The notes beneath the pieces were generated by a model. That model was not told the DNA's origin and searched no databases. It saw nothing but the letters and a program-made list of their open reading frames with translations. Position numbers and translations under genes: made by a program. A DNA stretch of 64,000 nucleotides from Amblyomma americanum (taxonomy: Eukaryota; Arthropoda; Arachnida; Ixodida; Ixodidae): positions 113,037,723 to 113,101,722 of the forward strand of contig NC_135498.1 of assembly GCF_052857255.1 (NCBI RefSeq), read 5' to 3'. Shown in pieces: positions 42,802 to 53,639 of the stretch. Every line of letters starts with the position of its first letter. Positions within the stretch are counted from its first letter, which is position 1.

Positions 42802-44100
42802 TCAAGAGTTTATGTCCCTAAGGTCCATAACACTGGCAGCCCGGCCGGTGGCGATTGTCTGCACGGCCGGGTCCTCTGAGCGCAGCAGGGTCTCCCAGTC
42901 CTCCCAGGTATTGAGGTCCTCTAGGCCATGCGGGGGAGGATCAGCCGGGCAGAGGGAGAGGATGTGGAGGGAATAGGCGAATGGGTCTAGGCACAAGGTG
43001 CAGGCAGGAGTGGGGAAGGAGGGATGATAGTGGGCTAGGGTCAGGGGTGAGGGGAGTGTGTGTGTCTGTAGTTTGCGCCAGAGTGTTGCGTGTTTGTTAT
43101 CTAGGGAGGGGTGGGGCGGGGGGTAAGCTGGCGCGAAGGTCTGTAGGCCTGCGTCATCTCGCTGAACGAGTGCATTCGCTCCCTCGCGAATCCCGATCCG
43201 AGGCCACCTGAACCCGGTTTAAAGAACCTCGGGCTAAAAGGTTGGCGGCCTCGTTCCAGGATTCCCAGAGTGCGCAGGCACCCATATAAGCTCCACATGG
43301 CGGGGTGGGGGTGCATCGGGCGAGCCCAGTATGCCAAAAGCAGGGACGTGGACTCGGGCTCGCGCAAAATTTAGAATTGCAGTTTTAGAGTCTGTTAAAA
43401 TATACTGGGCTTCTGTGCGGGTGATGGCAATTGCGATGGCGGCTTCCTCTGCAGCTTCTGGGGTGGTATCTGTGGGGAGAGGTAGTGTGAGAAGGGCGGA
43501 TGAAGAGGAGTCCACCACGGCTGAGGTTGCTTCGACACCCGGGCAGGCGGCTTCCACCCATACGGCGTCCGGCTCGGAGCCGTACACTCGGTGGAGTGCC
43601 TTCGCACGGGCTCTGCGGCGCTTCTCATGGAGGGAGGGGTGCATATTTTTTGGCAGTGGCTTGATGACCAGCTCTTGGTGAAGAGATCGAGGAATGGGGA
43701 GGAGGGTTGGGTCGTTGGCCGGTATTCTGATTCCGAGGGAGTCCAGGATATACTGGCCTGTGGAGGTTTGTGTAAACCTTATGTATTGGGTTTGTCGATG
43801 GGTCTCCACGAGTTCCCCGATCGCGTTATGGAGGCCCAGGCCTAGTAATCTGTCTGTGGGGGTATTGAGGGGAAGATGAAGTGCGACTTTGAATGCCTTG
43901 CGGATCAAGGCATCCAAAGCGTTCATGTCGTGTTTGGATAGTTCTAGGTATGGGGTAGTGTAGAGCACACGGCTGAGGACAACGGCATGAATGAGGCGAC
44001 AGAGGTCGCGCTCCTTCATGCCTCTGTGATGCCGAGAAACTCTGCGGATGAGATGCGATATCGCGCCTGCAACCTGCTTGAGTTTCTTAAGGGTGGTGTT
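42802..44100 (-). pseudogene. LINE ORF2 C-terminal half: thumb, RNase H, cysteine tail
   Basis: From the frameshift near 44100, the frame at 44019-43234 reads KERDLCRLIHAVVLSRVLYT and LGLGLHNAIGELVETHRQTQ. RNase H follows, with YILTDSKTAILNFARARVHV and VELIWVPAHSGNPG. A second shift at about 43245 disrupts the RNase H end (NEAANLLARG in another frame). The last piece, 42996-42802, has LCLDPFAYSLHILSLCPADP and GLEDLNTWEDWETLLRSEDP. Read in order, the parts give a complete C-terminus, so few events separate it from a functional ancestor. Confidence 0.8.
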
Positions 44101-45215
44101 GTTTTGCCATCGTTCTGGATATGCAGGCCCAATACGCGGAGTGTGTCAACCTCCGGTACCGGGTCCCCATTCAGTTCGATGGCAATGGGGGAGCGGGGGG
44201 AACGTTGGTTCTTAGGCCGGATTAGGAGCAGTTCGGACTTCTCTGGGGAACAAGACAGTCCGATGTTCTGTGCATAAGTATGGGCGAGGGTGGCTGCTTC
44301 CTGTAAGGTGTTCTCTATGTCGCCGTCACTGCTGTGGGTGGCCCACAGTGTGATGTCGTCGGCATAAAGAGTGTGCTTAAGGTGGGGTATAGTTGCCAAT
44401 TCTCGGGCGAGGGGGATGAGGGTGATGTTAAAGAGGAAGGAGGAGAGGACGGACCCTTGAGGGGTTCCGATACTCTGAAGCGTATTGGAAGAGAGAGGTC
44501 CAAAATTTATCTCAGCCGTGCGGTCAGTGAGGATTGCTTGAATGTAGGCGTACATGAGCGCACCCACATTCAATAGAGATAAGGCAGTCATGATCGCCTG
44601 ATGTTCGATGCGATCAAAAGCTTTGGAGAGATCCAAAGCTAAGACTGCCTTTGTGTGACCAGGCAGAAGCGGGTCGAAAATGTCATGTGTCAGTTGCAGC
44701 ATGGCGTCCTGTGCGGACAGATGGAGGCGGAATCCCACCATGCTATGCGGGTATAGATTGTTGTCCGGCATATGCGTTGTGAGTCTTGCTAACACATCAT
44801 GCTCGAAGAGCTTTCCGAGGCATGAGGTTAGTGAAATCGGGCGAAGGTTTTGAAGTGTAAGTGTTTTGTTGTGTTTGGGTATGAATATTACCTTCGCGTG
44901 GCGCCAGGAATGCGGGAGGATATTCTCCTTCCAGCACTGGTTGAAGTATTGCGTAATTTGGGTGATCGATTGGTCGTCCAGATTACGGAGCACGGAGTTT
45001 GTGATTTGGTCTGCACCAGGTGCGGAGTTGGTTCGGAGAGTCAGGAGGGCCGCTCTGACTTCCGTCTCAGTGACGTCTGTGTCGAGTGTTGGATTGGCTG
45101 GTCCTGTGTAGGTGGATAGAGGTAAAGGGGGGGCACCCGGAGAGGTGTATGTTTTCTGATGTGTGTTTATGAGGGCTTCGGGATCGTCAATATGTTGGTG
45201 CGTGAGGCGTGTCAC
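44016..45215 (-). pseudogene. LINE ORF2 reverse transcriptase
   Basis: A 399-residue open frame with all main RT blocks: SAPGADQITNSVLRNL, LRPISLTSCLGKLFE, TKAVLALDLSKAFDRIEHQA, GTPQGSVLSSFLFNI and the catalytic YADDITLW near residue 285. It then runs to LRVLGLHIQNDG and is cut by a frameshift near 44100. It continues in frame from the endonuclease part at 45324-47336 across one TGA (45324-45326) and 36 codons. Confidence 0.85.
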
Positions 45216-45323
45216 GTGGTGTTGTGTTGATGATTTGGTGTTTGTGGGGTCGAAGAGGTGTCGGAGGAGTTGCCATGCGCGTTTGCTGGACAGGTTCCTG
45301 GCGATGCCGTCACATATCTGTCC

Positions 45324-47340
45324 TCAGTTGGATTGGCAGAGCTCCTCCGAGTGTTGTTGGATTTTTGTCTGCAGCGCGGCCAGCCGCTTTTTAAGTGTAT
45401 TGTTATATTTATTCCCTTTCCAGCGTTCCAGGAGGCTGTGATAAGCCTCCCAGAGGTGGGCTAGGTGTGTGCCCAGGGTAGGGGTTCCGGTGGTCGTTTC
45501 AATGTGTTCCGTGTTGTTGTGAACGTCATGCTTGAGTGATTGCACCCAGGCGTCGATCTCTGTGATAGGAGTGTCTATGTGGGCGGTGCGTGCAGCGCGA
45601 AGTGTATCCCAGTTAACCAGTTTATGTGTTGTATAGGAGTGACGGGGTGGTTTGTACGGAACAGTGATTTGTATAATGCAATGATCACTGCCCAATGCAT
45701 GATGAGTTCTGTTCCAGGTAACACCACGGATGTAGCGGCTCAGCGTCAGGTCCGGGCTGGTGTCCATGCTGACACTGTTGCCGATCCGCGTGGGCATCTG
45801 AAACGTGTTGTGAACAGTGAGCTGGAGGTTCTGCAGGAGCAGCCACAGCCTGCGACCTCGATGTGTCGTGGTTGTGTATCCACAATTAGTATGCTGACTG
45901 TTGAAGTCCCCACCAATTAGTAGAGGATGTTTCCCTGCTAGGTGTAGCTCTCGCAGAAGTGATTCTAACGAGGCCATCGGCTGGGACGGGGCGTGGTATA
46001 TATTTGCTATAAATATTGAAGGAAGTGTATGAGTGTTATGTATAAGTTCAGTGATCACGCAGGGTGTCTCAGACGTGATGTGATGAGTTTTATAGGTGAG
46101 GCTGCGGTGGATGAGTGTGGAAGCCCTGCGTTTACTAGTGGTGTCTGAGTGTGTAGATGTGTAGCTGGGGAGGGTTGCCCGGTGTGCAGTCTCCTTTAGA
46201 AGTGTATGGGGAGTGGGCGTGAGGGTGGGAAGGAGAAGTTGCAGAGGTGCGCGCTTGGCTCGGAAACCGCGGCAGTTGCAAGTTAAAATAGGAAGAGAAT
46301 TAGTGTTCCACCCCGTCATATTGGAGATTCGGGGGGTTGAGGAGGGGAGTGAGACTGGTGTCAATTTGTATGTGTTCAGCAAAGGGGGTTTGTGCTTGCG
46401 GAGGTAGGGGAGAGGAGTGGAGGTGGTCTGAATTTGGGTGAAGCGATGGGTCAGGTTATGTTCCATGAGCTCCATCATCTTGGTATGCATAGCGTCCATG
46501 CGCTGCTCAAGTTTTTCGGTGAGGGTGGCGGCAAGGTGATTGAATCTGGCCTCAAGGCGGGTGTCTAGTTCTTTTAGTTTGTGGTCAAATTTGGCATCCA
46601 GTGCAGCGAATTTAGCGTCTATTTCTAGGGGTATGGGAGGCGGTGTGGCATCTGAGGTGAGCTGCTTCTTTGCAGGAGGGGTGCTCGAAGTGTCTGTGGG
46701 TGGGGAGGTAGGGTTAATGAGAGGGGGTGCGGATTGAGTAGGCAGAGAAGGGGTGGGGCTGCTTAAAAGGGAGGAGAGACGGCTTACATCGCCGCGCAAG
46801 GCCCGGAGTTCATGGTCTCTCGAATATTCTTGGGAGGACTGGGGTGGCGGGGGATGACGGGTGGCGTTGCCCAAGTGAGACGTGAGGAGTTTTTGCTGCT
46901 GTTCTGTCGGTCTGGAACTTGACCGGGAAGCCGTCGAGCTGCGTCCGTTGGTTGTGCTTTGTTGATCACGGCGAGATAGCCGCGATTTAGACGGAGGAGA
47001 GAGAGCTTTCCTCGGGGACGCTAGTTTACGGCCCCGAGCTTTGCAGTTTCCAGTTCCGGTCATATGTGGGCCCCCACAGAGAATGCAGCTGGGGGTACAT
47101 GATGACACTTCTTCTTTGGGATGGGATTTCCCGCATCGGGGACATTTATGAGATCTTGGGTTGACACACACATCCGCCCGGTGGCCCGGGACGCGGCAGT
47201 TCGTGCAGGCGTCTATATGCCCTCGGTACGGTGTACACCTGTGGAGGGCTTCTCCATAAAGAATGACGCGTGGCACAGGTCCAGCACGAAAGGTGACTAG
47301 AATTGAACGCGGGGCCTCCATTCGGCGGGCGTCCACGATG
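45324..47340 (-). pseudogene. LINE ORF1 C-terminus (zinc knuckles) in frame with ORF2 endonuclease
   Basis: The frame of about 670 residues begins in ORF1 (ILVTFRAGPVPRVILYGEAL) with three knuckles: CTNCRVPGHRADVC, CPRCGKSHPKEEVSSC and CILCGGPHMTGTGNC. A Ser/Pro-rich linker and a coiled-coil-like stretch (LDTRLEARFNHLAATLTEKL) follow. Then comes an apurinic endonuclease starting MTGWNTNSLPILTCNCRGFR with HPLLIGGDFNSQHTNCGY and ALGSDHCIIQIT, which are catalytic-site motifs. Such LINEs often have separate ORFs. Here both are in one frame, either as designed or by loss of a stop. The frame ends at TGA 45324-45326. Confidence 0.8.
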
Positions 47341-47930
47341 GGGGTTCCGGGTTGCCGGTGATGAGGTCCTGGAGGAGAGCTGTCGGGGTCTCATTCCTGT
47401 ATGCATTGGAGATTACTCCGCGTACCGCTCCGTCCGGTGGCGCTATATAAGCTGCGACTGCGAAGTCCTTGGCTTGGTGATGGATCTGGGTTACGCGAAC
47501 CATCGCGAGTGCGTCAGCTTGTAGGGGCGTGCTTACTGTGCACGTGTTGATGACTGGGTGAACCCTGATTTCGGTACGCGTTGGTTCTTGAAGCTGGGAC
47601 GCCGCTCGGAGGATGGTTTCCCGTAGTAGTTGGGGCGGAAGCAGATCCAGCTGTAGCGCGCCTCGAGAACTGAAGATGCTCTTGTAGTCAGCAGCCGGGA
47701 GCGGCGGCTCCTGCTGCGAACGCTGCGTAGCTGCGCGCGTTGATTGCAGGTGCTACTTGCAGGGTCTGCAGTAGGTGAGATGGCGGCACCGCTTGCAGAC
47801 GCTGCGGTTTCCTGGCTTGTTGACGTAAAGCGGTCCTTGGAGCGGGAAGGCACACTAAGGATGTGAGTCCAGTCCCTTGGGTCGTAGTCGCGGGGGTGAA
47901 GAATCTCTCCCTGCACCTGCACCTCCATGG
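47297..47930 (-). pseudogene. LINE ORF1 N-terminal part
   Basis: An ATG at about 47930 opens MEVQVQGEILHPRDYDPRDW. Frames then shift at least twice, through MVRVTQIHHQAKDFAVAAYI and PPDGAVRGVISNAYRNETPT (47503-47297), before joining the knuckle frame at 47336. The order of motifs agrees with the ORF1 remnant at 15060-16069. Confidence 0.65.
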
Positions 47931-48148
47931 TGGAGTGTTCACGGGGGCTCGACCGCGAGCGAGCGCGGACACAGGAAGAGGAGTCGTTGGCGCAGCGCGC
48001 TTGTAATCCAGGAAACGGCGCGCGCGCGCGAACGCTCAGGCCGGATGCTGGGATGCGATTGCCGCCTAGATTGGGAGACGTTGAAGCGGGAGCACGGAGA
48101 AACGCGACAGCTCTCTTCGGAGGTTCCAGGCGGTCTCCAGCCAACTGA

Positions 48149-48508
48149 TCAGCTCTAGGTATCTCTGGGATGTATCTTGTTGTTGCTGTGTTAATCTATC
48201 TCTGGGATTTATCTTTAGTTTGTTGTTGCTGTTGTTCGTGGTATGTGATTATACAAGGGAGTGTGTTGTGGACACCAACACGTTTATTATGAACTCTGTG
48301 CGGACAACGGCAGTGGTGTGTTATTGTTCTGAAAACGCAGTTTGGTGTGCTAAGTTAGTTATGTGCTCTTGGTGTGTGCTGGACATCTGCGTTGAGTTTG
48401 GTGCTGGGTCCAGAATCGCCACAGAAGATAGTCGGTTGGCTGGATGGCTTGAAGATGAGTATGACGTGAGCAGTTTTCCATAGAAAATCTCTTGAGAGAG
48501 GAGGTCCT
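48149..48508 (+). other. Gypsy-derived stretch between LINE insertion and LTR
   Basis: This is the continuation of the LINE target. It is T/G-rich with no integrase or other domain. It ends with CTCTTGAGAGAGGAGGTCCT, a purine-rich tract just before the LTR, where a polypurine tract is expected. Confidence 0.45.
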
Positions 48509-49358
48509 TATCACATATATTAAAGAGGTCAAAATAAAATTACGAAGGAAAAAGGTGTGAAGAAGACGACGTGGATGAACCGAAGAATAAAGAAGATGAA
48601 GAAGCATTCGGTGAGGTGGAGAAAGAAGATTGGTGTAGAAGCATTCGGTGAGGTGGAGAGAGATTATTGGTGGAGAAGAGAAGAAAAAGAAGAAGGCGAC
48701 ATGGCTTATGTGAACTAACGCAAAGGCTATAAAAGGGCGAGGGAGAGCGAGGCACAGAGAGAACAGAGAAGCGGAGGCTCCGGCGGGTTAGGGACGCTTC
48801 GACTGGAAGAGATCGACGCCGGCTATTGCTCCGGTGAGCTCGCGTTTTACGGCTTCGCATCGTGGACTTACTGTCGTTCCTGAGCCCATTCCGGGGAGTC
48901 AACGGAAGACGCTACCACCTGCTACGGCCAGGGATGTCTCCAGCGCTGTTGCCACCCATCCGGGTGGTGCCCCCAGCGCCAACAACACCGGCAACACCTC
49001 CACGGGCGCTTGGACCGGGAGCTTGTACGACGCAGCCAGCGACGCCGCCAGTGACGCCAGCCCAAGCACGTCGAACGCCGCCTCGATGCCGGTTACTGGA
49101 TCCATACAACGCCGCAGCCGCTCCGAACCATCCTTGAGCACGAACGCTGATCGCTAACAGTAGAACGCTAGTAGTAGACGCTGGTAGCAGTGTTCCCGGG
49201 TCGTGTGTATTTATAGTCTTTGTGTATTGTGTTAGTTTTGTTAGTTTTTGTTCTAGTTTGTGTGTCACGTAGGAGGCATTAAATATGCGTCTGTGTCTGT
49301 ACACCTGTCGCCTAGTCCATTCTTTCGGTCCGAGTGTTCTCCGTGGAGATTCGTGACA
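48509..49358 (+). mobile_element. Gypsy-type LTR, probably 3' LTR of the pol remnant at 41228
   Basis: Same sequence as the solo LTR at 26817-27632, with clear divergence. It starts TATCACATATATTAAAGAGG (TG changed to TA) and ends GGAGATTCGTGACA. A purine-rich tract precedes it. TATAAAAG occurs at about 48728, with the likely start site about 30 nt on. The LTR end has TCGGTCCGAGTGTTCTCCGT. Ownership by the 41228 pol is inferred from strand, order and the tract. Confidence 0.65.
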
Positions 49359-50850
49359 GACATGCAGTTGCACAAAGCATCGCGTCGGCTCTGAGGGCTC
49401 AGGCTCCATTCATTGTCAGCTTCGCCGAGTGGCGCGTTCGATACCCCCACTTACAAAGGACAAGATTTAGATATGTGAAGCCTGACATTGTTTTTCCGTC
49501 CAGCACGCCTTACTAGTCACCAGCCGTATTTGTAAGAAAGACTGGTCAGTCTGGTTTTGCACGGACTGTATAAAACCTAACACCATCACTCGTCTTGTGC
49601 ATGGCCTTCCTCGTCCCGCTTTGGACAGCTTGAAAGGAACGCAGTTTCACCGCTACTGACGCGTGTCGTTTGACCCAAAAGACGCGGAGAAGGGTTCTTC
49701 ACTTGAACGACCTAAACCAATTCAGTAATATTTCGTTTGGTCTCTGCAATACATCAGTCAAGCTAAAGTGCCTGATAAAAGCGTCATCGGCCACCTAAAG
49801 GGGAAAATGGCACTTGTTTTCCTCCACGACAACATATATTCTGTGCGGGTGCTTGCGACGAACACCATCCCTGACTCAAGCTATTGATCTAAACCTGGTA
49901 TTTAGCAGGCCCACCGCTAGAACCGAAGAAGCGTTTTTGCATTTCATAAATTGGCATACCTTGTCCACGTCGTTAACAAAAAAGGCATTCCACTCGCCCG
50001 TGAAAAACTACGGGTCATCTCGGCCGCTACTGGCTGAAAGAAACAGCTATGTGTTACCATTGGCTCGCATACTATTTTCGCAGCTTCATTAAAGACCTTG
50101 GCAAGTGTAGCTAGATGCTTAAACTTCTCCTCAAAGATGATACGTCAGTCTGGGGTCGCAAGATCAAGCAAACTTCACGATTTTAAAAGGGACGTTGAGG
50201 CTGCCAGCAACAATTGATCGCATTGCAGAAATCGCCTGTTTTCTATACACAATTTTTAAAAACTTTTTTTAGTTCGAAGAGCGCTTTTTCCGACATTGCG
50301 TTGTCAGCGTTGTGATAAATTAGAACACAGCTAGGACGTCCTCACTAGCACGATGGTTAACCAATATTGAATAGGTAACTGTTTATCAATTACTGTTAGG
50401 GTCCTTAATAATTGAGAGGTGTGCAGCACACCGTAAGTAATATTCATATCAGTATTTAAAATTTAGTTAACTTGGTTGCCATCGGCGGTGTTGCCCCACC
50501 AATTCTGCCTACATAACACCAAATTGCATGCGCTTTCGAAAAGTTTGCAAACCTCTCCACATCTCGTAAATAGTCGAAGTAGCCAAAATTTGTTGGGCTT
50601 CAGCGCTCAGAGTAATTGCGTTTTTGAAATTCTAGAAAGCAATACGGACAATACTTACATTTGGCTACAGCCTCCGAATAATTAAGGACCGTAACAGTTA
50701 CAATTGAAGAGCGAAGTATTTAAAATTATTTAAGCAGCCTCCTAGTTATCACGTCTTAAGTGCATTCAAATGTACTACACTGCTTACAAAGCTGTGCCGA
50801 AAAAAGCTCTCAACTAAAAATCCTTTATTTTTGAACGTTTTTAAAGGTGA
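49359..50850. other. No gene recognised; AT-rich MITE-like stretch
   Basis: The part at about 50190-50800 is AT-rich and shares motifs with the long-TIR element at 35798-36767 (for example GAGTAATTGCGTTTTTGAAA near 50610), so it may be a relative. The frame at 49814-50092 has no family that I recognise. Confidence 0.3.
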
Positions 50851-50859
50851 AACAGCCTG

Positions 50860-51453
50860 TATATGCATGCCACCGAGGAGGCCTGGACGCAGTTCTTTTG
50901 CTCTGTAAAGAGTTGCGTCTGGCGGCCAGAAAACGCCAGATACGACCCACACTATGCGCAGGAGGTTGCCTTCAGCGGGAGATGCGCCGTCAATGCATGG
51001 GGCGCTATTTCCAAAGACGGACTTGGCGTGTTCTACAGGATAGACGGCAACGTTACAAGAGAGAAGTACTGCAAAATTATGGACCATGCCATTATTTCAT
51101 ATGGACTTCACGCGACATTCCCGGACGGTGATTTTATTTTCCAGCACGACCTCTGCCCTTTGCCCACAGCCAAGAAAGTGGACGAACTGCTCACCGATCC
51201 CGGCGTTCGAAGCATTCAATAGCCACCGAAAGCAGCCGATATGAACATTATCGAGCACGTTTAGGGCAAAATGATGTTGAACATGTCCAAGAGGGTCCGG
51301 CATCGTGTGTCGGCTGAAGGGCTCTGGCAGGTTGTGGAAAGAGAATGGGACCGTTTGAAAGCTGACAACAGCTTCGTTGAAGTTTTGTGCAGATCACTTC
51401 CGACAAGAATGCAGCCCGTGATAGCCCTTCAGGGGGAAATGAGTCGCCACTGA
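50860..51453 (+). pseudogene. Tc1-like transposase, C-terminal remnant
   Basis: The frame 50863-51222 reads YDPHYAQEVAFSGRCAVNAW, then GLGVFYRIDGNVTREKYCKI and FPDGDFIFQHDLCPLPTAKK, where D is the second catalytic Asp of the DDE triad. After a stop, NIIEHV stands for the usual NPIEHVW near the third acidic residue. SKRVRHRVSAEGLWQVVERE and FVEVLCRSLPTRMQPVIALQ complete it. The first catalytic D and DNA-binding part are missing. No terminal repeats were identified. Confidence 0.8.
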
Positions 51454-52199
51454 GCCCCTGGTCGGCGTGCAAAGATATACTAACCAACTGACAAGAATTT
51501 GGCGTTGCCTGTACCTCCGGACTTTATGTATTTTTTGCGTTTCCTTCACTGATTTCATTTTGAATGTTATCGACAGGATTGGATAATCTATGTAATAAAG
51601 CGCTTTAACTTGATGAACCGTCACTTCAATGATGGTGACGACGATTAGGCTGGTGGTGGATTTTTATGGCGCAAGGGTACCGCTTACAGAAAACAGCGTC
51701 AATCACAAGGTGAGTGGTCATCACGAGTCAGTGAGCAGCACATGTGCATTTGTTGGCATTTTCTGAAACTACGGTAAAACAAATGCAGATCTATACAACC
51801 TGAATGTAAATATACACGCACGATTAATTGTTCTTCGTAGGCTATTATTTCTGACGGAACAACCAAGAAAAAAAGGGAGTGTGGTGCTCAAAAGAACGGT
51901 CAAGAATTATTTTTGTATATACGACCAGGCCAGGGATCCTGAGGCGCAGCTCTTGCTAAGCAAGAAAGGCAAACCTTGTGCCAGGTAAGAATGGAAGCTC
52001 AGCCATCTTCCCAAGAATGGGAGGGAATTGAGGTGATTGAGAATAAGAGATTCCACACAAAAAGCATACATTAGATAAAAATGCTAGGAACTAGAGGCGA
52101 GACATACTACGCCTTAATTGTATGACGCGACAGTAATAATAGTTATTTGCTAGTTTCTTAATCAGTACCTCTAGTTTCATTACCCACACGCATTAGCAC
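51454..52199. other. No feature recognised
   Basis: Sequence after the Tc1 remnant. No domain, terminal inverted repeat or tRNA-like box was seen. Confidence 0.35.
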
Positions 52200-52440
52200 A
52201 TAAGAGTGGGCATACTATACCGTGTAGTACGCCACAAGACACACAAGGATTCCTTTCAATCAAGTCGAACGAACGTGCTCTTTGCTGCCCTCATTCTAGT
52301 GCTCGGTAGTGATGAATATAGTAGTGATGTGCCCTTTGTCGCATCTTTTCTGGTGCTTAGTTGTTTATGTGTCTTGTATTATGCATTGTGTTGATTTGCA
52401 TTCTTTTCTTCGTGGTTTTGTTCATAGTTCATGTACTGCA
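52200..52440 (+). mobile_element. Possible PLE 3'-end remnant
   Basis: TTCTTCGTGGTTTTGTTCAT then AGTTCATGTACTGC resembles the end of the PLE at 8940-10185 (GCGTGGTTTTCGTTCTTAGT then TCATGGATTACC). No inverted partner or target duplication was seen. Confidence 0.35.
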
Positions 52441-52840
52441 TAGAACACTGCCTCAATGTAATAAATATCATGCTTAAATAATGCTTCAATGCCACAGGGG
52501 CAACTTATCTGACCCGCTACCCAATGATCGTGGGCTCGAGTCTCAAGAAATTATTCCAGATTTCATTCAAGCCTAATTAAATTAATTTGCATCCCCAAAT
52601 GTAATAATGATATTTCAATCATGCTACATCCTAATAACCACAATTTATTTATGTTCAATAATTTACATTCCACAACTAAACGCATGATGTCGTGACCCGC
52701 ATGATCAATCGTGGTCTTCACGGCACGCCACGCCAACTACGGCTACTACGCCGTACGGCGGCTTCTCCGTTGAACGGGAGGTTAATGGTGTCACGTAATA
52801 CTTTGTCTAATGCAAACATTCTCTCATCCCCTAGAAAGCC

Positions 52841-53080
52841 GCCGCGGTGGCTGAGTGGTTATGGCGCTGGGCTGCCGGCCCGAAAGAAGTGGGTTCGATC
52901 CCGACCGCGGCGGTCGAATTTCGATGGAGGCAAAATTCTAAAGGCCCGTGTGCTGTGCGATGTCAGTGTATGCAAAAGAACCCCAGGTTGTCGAAATTTC
53001 GGGAGCCCTTCACTACGGCGTCCCTCATTGCCTGAGTCGCATTGGGACGTTAAACCCCCTTAAACCTTAAACCAATCTCA
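52841..53080 (+). repeat. Full tRNA-derived SINE
   Basis: GCCGCGGTGGCTGAGTGGTT and GTGGGTTCGATCCCGACCGC are clean A- and B-box-type blocks. The body has TTTCGATGGAGGCAAAATTC and TCACTACGGCGTCCCTCATT. It ends TTGGGACGTTAAACCCCCTT then AAACCTTAAACC. This is among the least decayed SINE copies here. Confidence 0.9.
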
Positions 53081-53639
53081 TCCCCTAGAAATATGGAGGG
53101 GGGCACTGGCATTTCTAATGCCAGAGCATGAGAAAATAAATATTCGGGGGATTTAAGTCTCGGCATAAGGGTGTGCCGCAACAGCTTGTTGGGTCTTTAG
53201 TCGCCTTCTGTTCTCTTTGCAGAACAGTTTCCAGCTACGACGCTGCTGTCTATTTTAGTTTCAACATTTTCTATTTCCCAGAACAGACTCAAGGCCCCCT
53301 TTAACAAAGTACAAAGAACGTTCCTCAGTGATGGAAGGGCAGTGGGCAAGTGTACAAGGCCACGTGACATGGCCGGGCGCGGTGGCAGACTCGACGCCTG
53401 TTGGAAGGTGAGTTTGGCTCCGTGTGTATGCGGCGAGCGGTAGTGAAGGAATAGGAAAAACAAGCCGAGCAGACTTCAAACTTTTATGATATTACATTCC
53501 CAACACGTAATGTAATTAGGTGTCCTCTGCAGTTTGTTGTTGTTTTTGCTGTTGTCAAACAATGCTGGCACATAACCACTGCGGGCGAGTGGCCAAGGAA
53601 CAGGCGCTTAACTGCTAGATATCAGAACATTTTGACAAG
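53081..53639. other. No feature recognised
   Basis: No transposon terminus, exon or RNA signal was seen in this stretch. Confidence 0.35.

Larger units (their letters stand above)
42715..48148 (-). mobile_element. Nearly full-length I-type LINE, 5.4 kb, with 10-bp target duplications
   Basis: AGCCAACTGA occurs at 42715-42724 and 48139-48148. Between them the minus strand carries, in order, an ORF1 region with zinc knuckles, an apurinic endonuclease, RT, RNase H and a C-terminal cysteine motif. The 3' end AATAAAGTTTTTTCTCTC lies directly at the left duplication. The insertion is in gypsy-derived DNA, whose RNase H tail ends just to the left. Lesions are few for such a long copy: frameshifts in ORF1 and ORF2 and one in-frame stop. 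Confidence 0.9.

Noticed and set aside
43331..43681. Plus-strand frames over 42.9-47.5 kb
   Set aside because: They are antisense to the LINE coding strand, whose domains are unmistakable.
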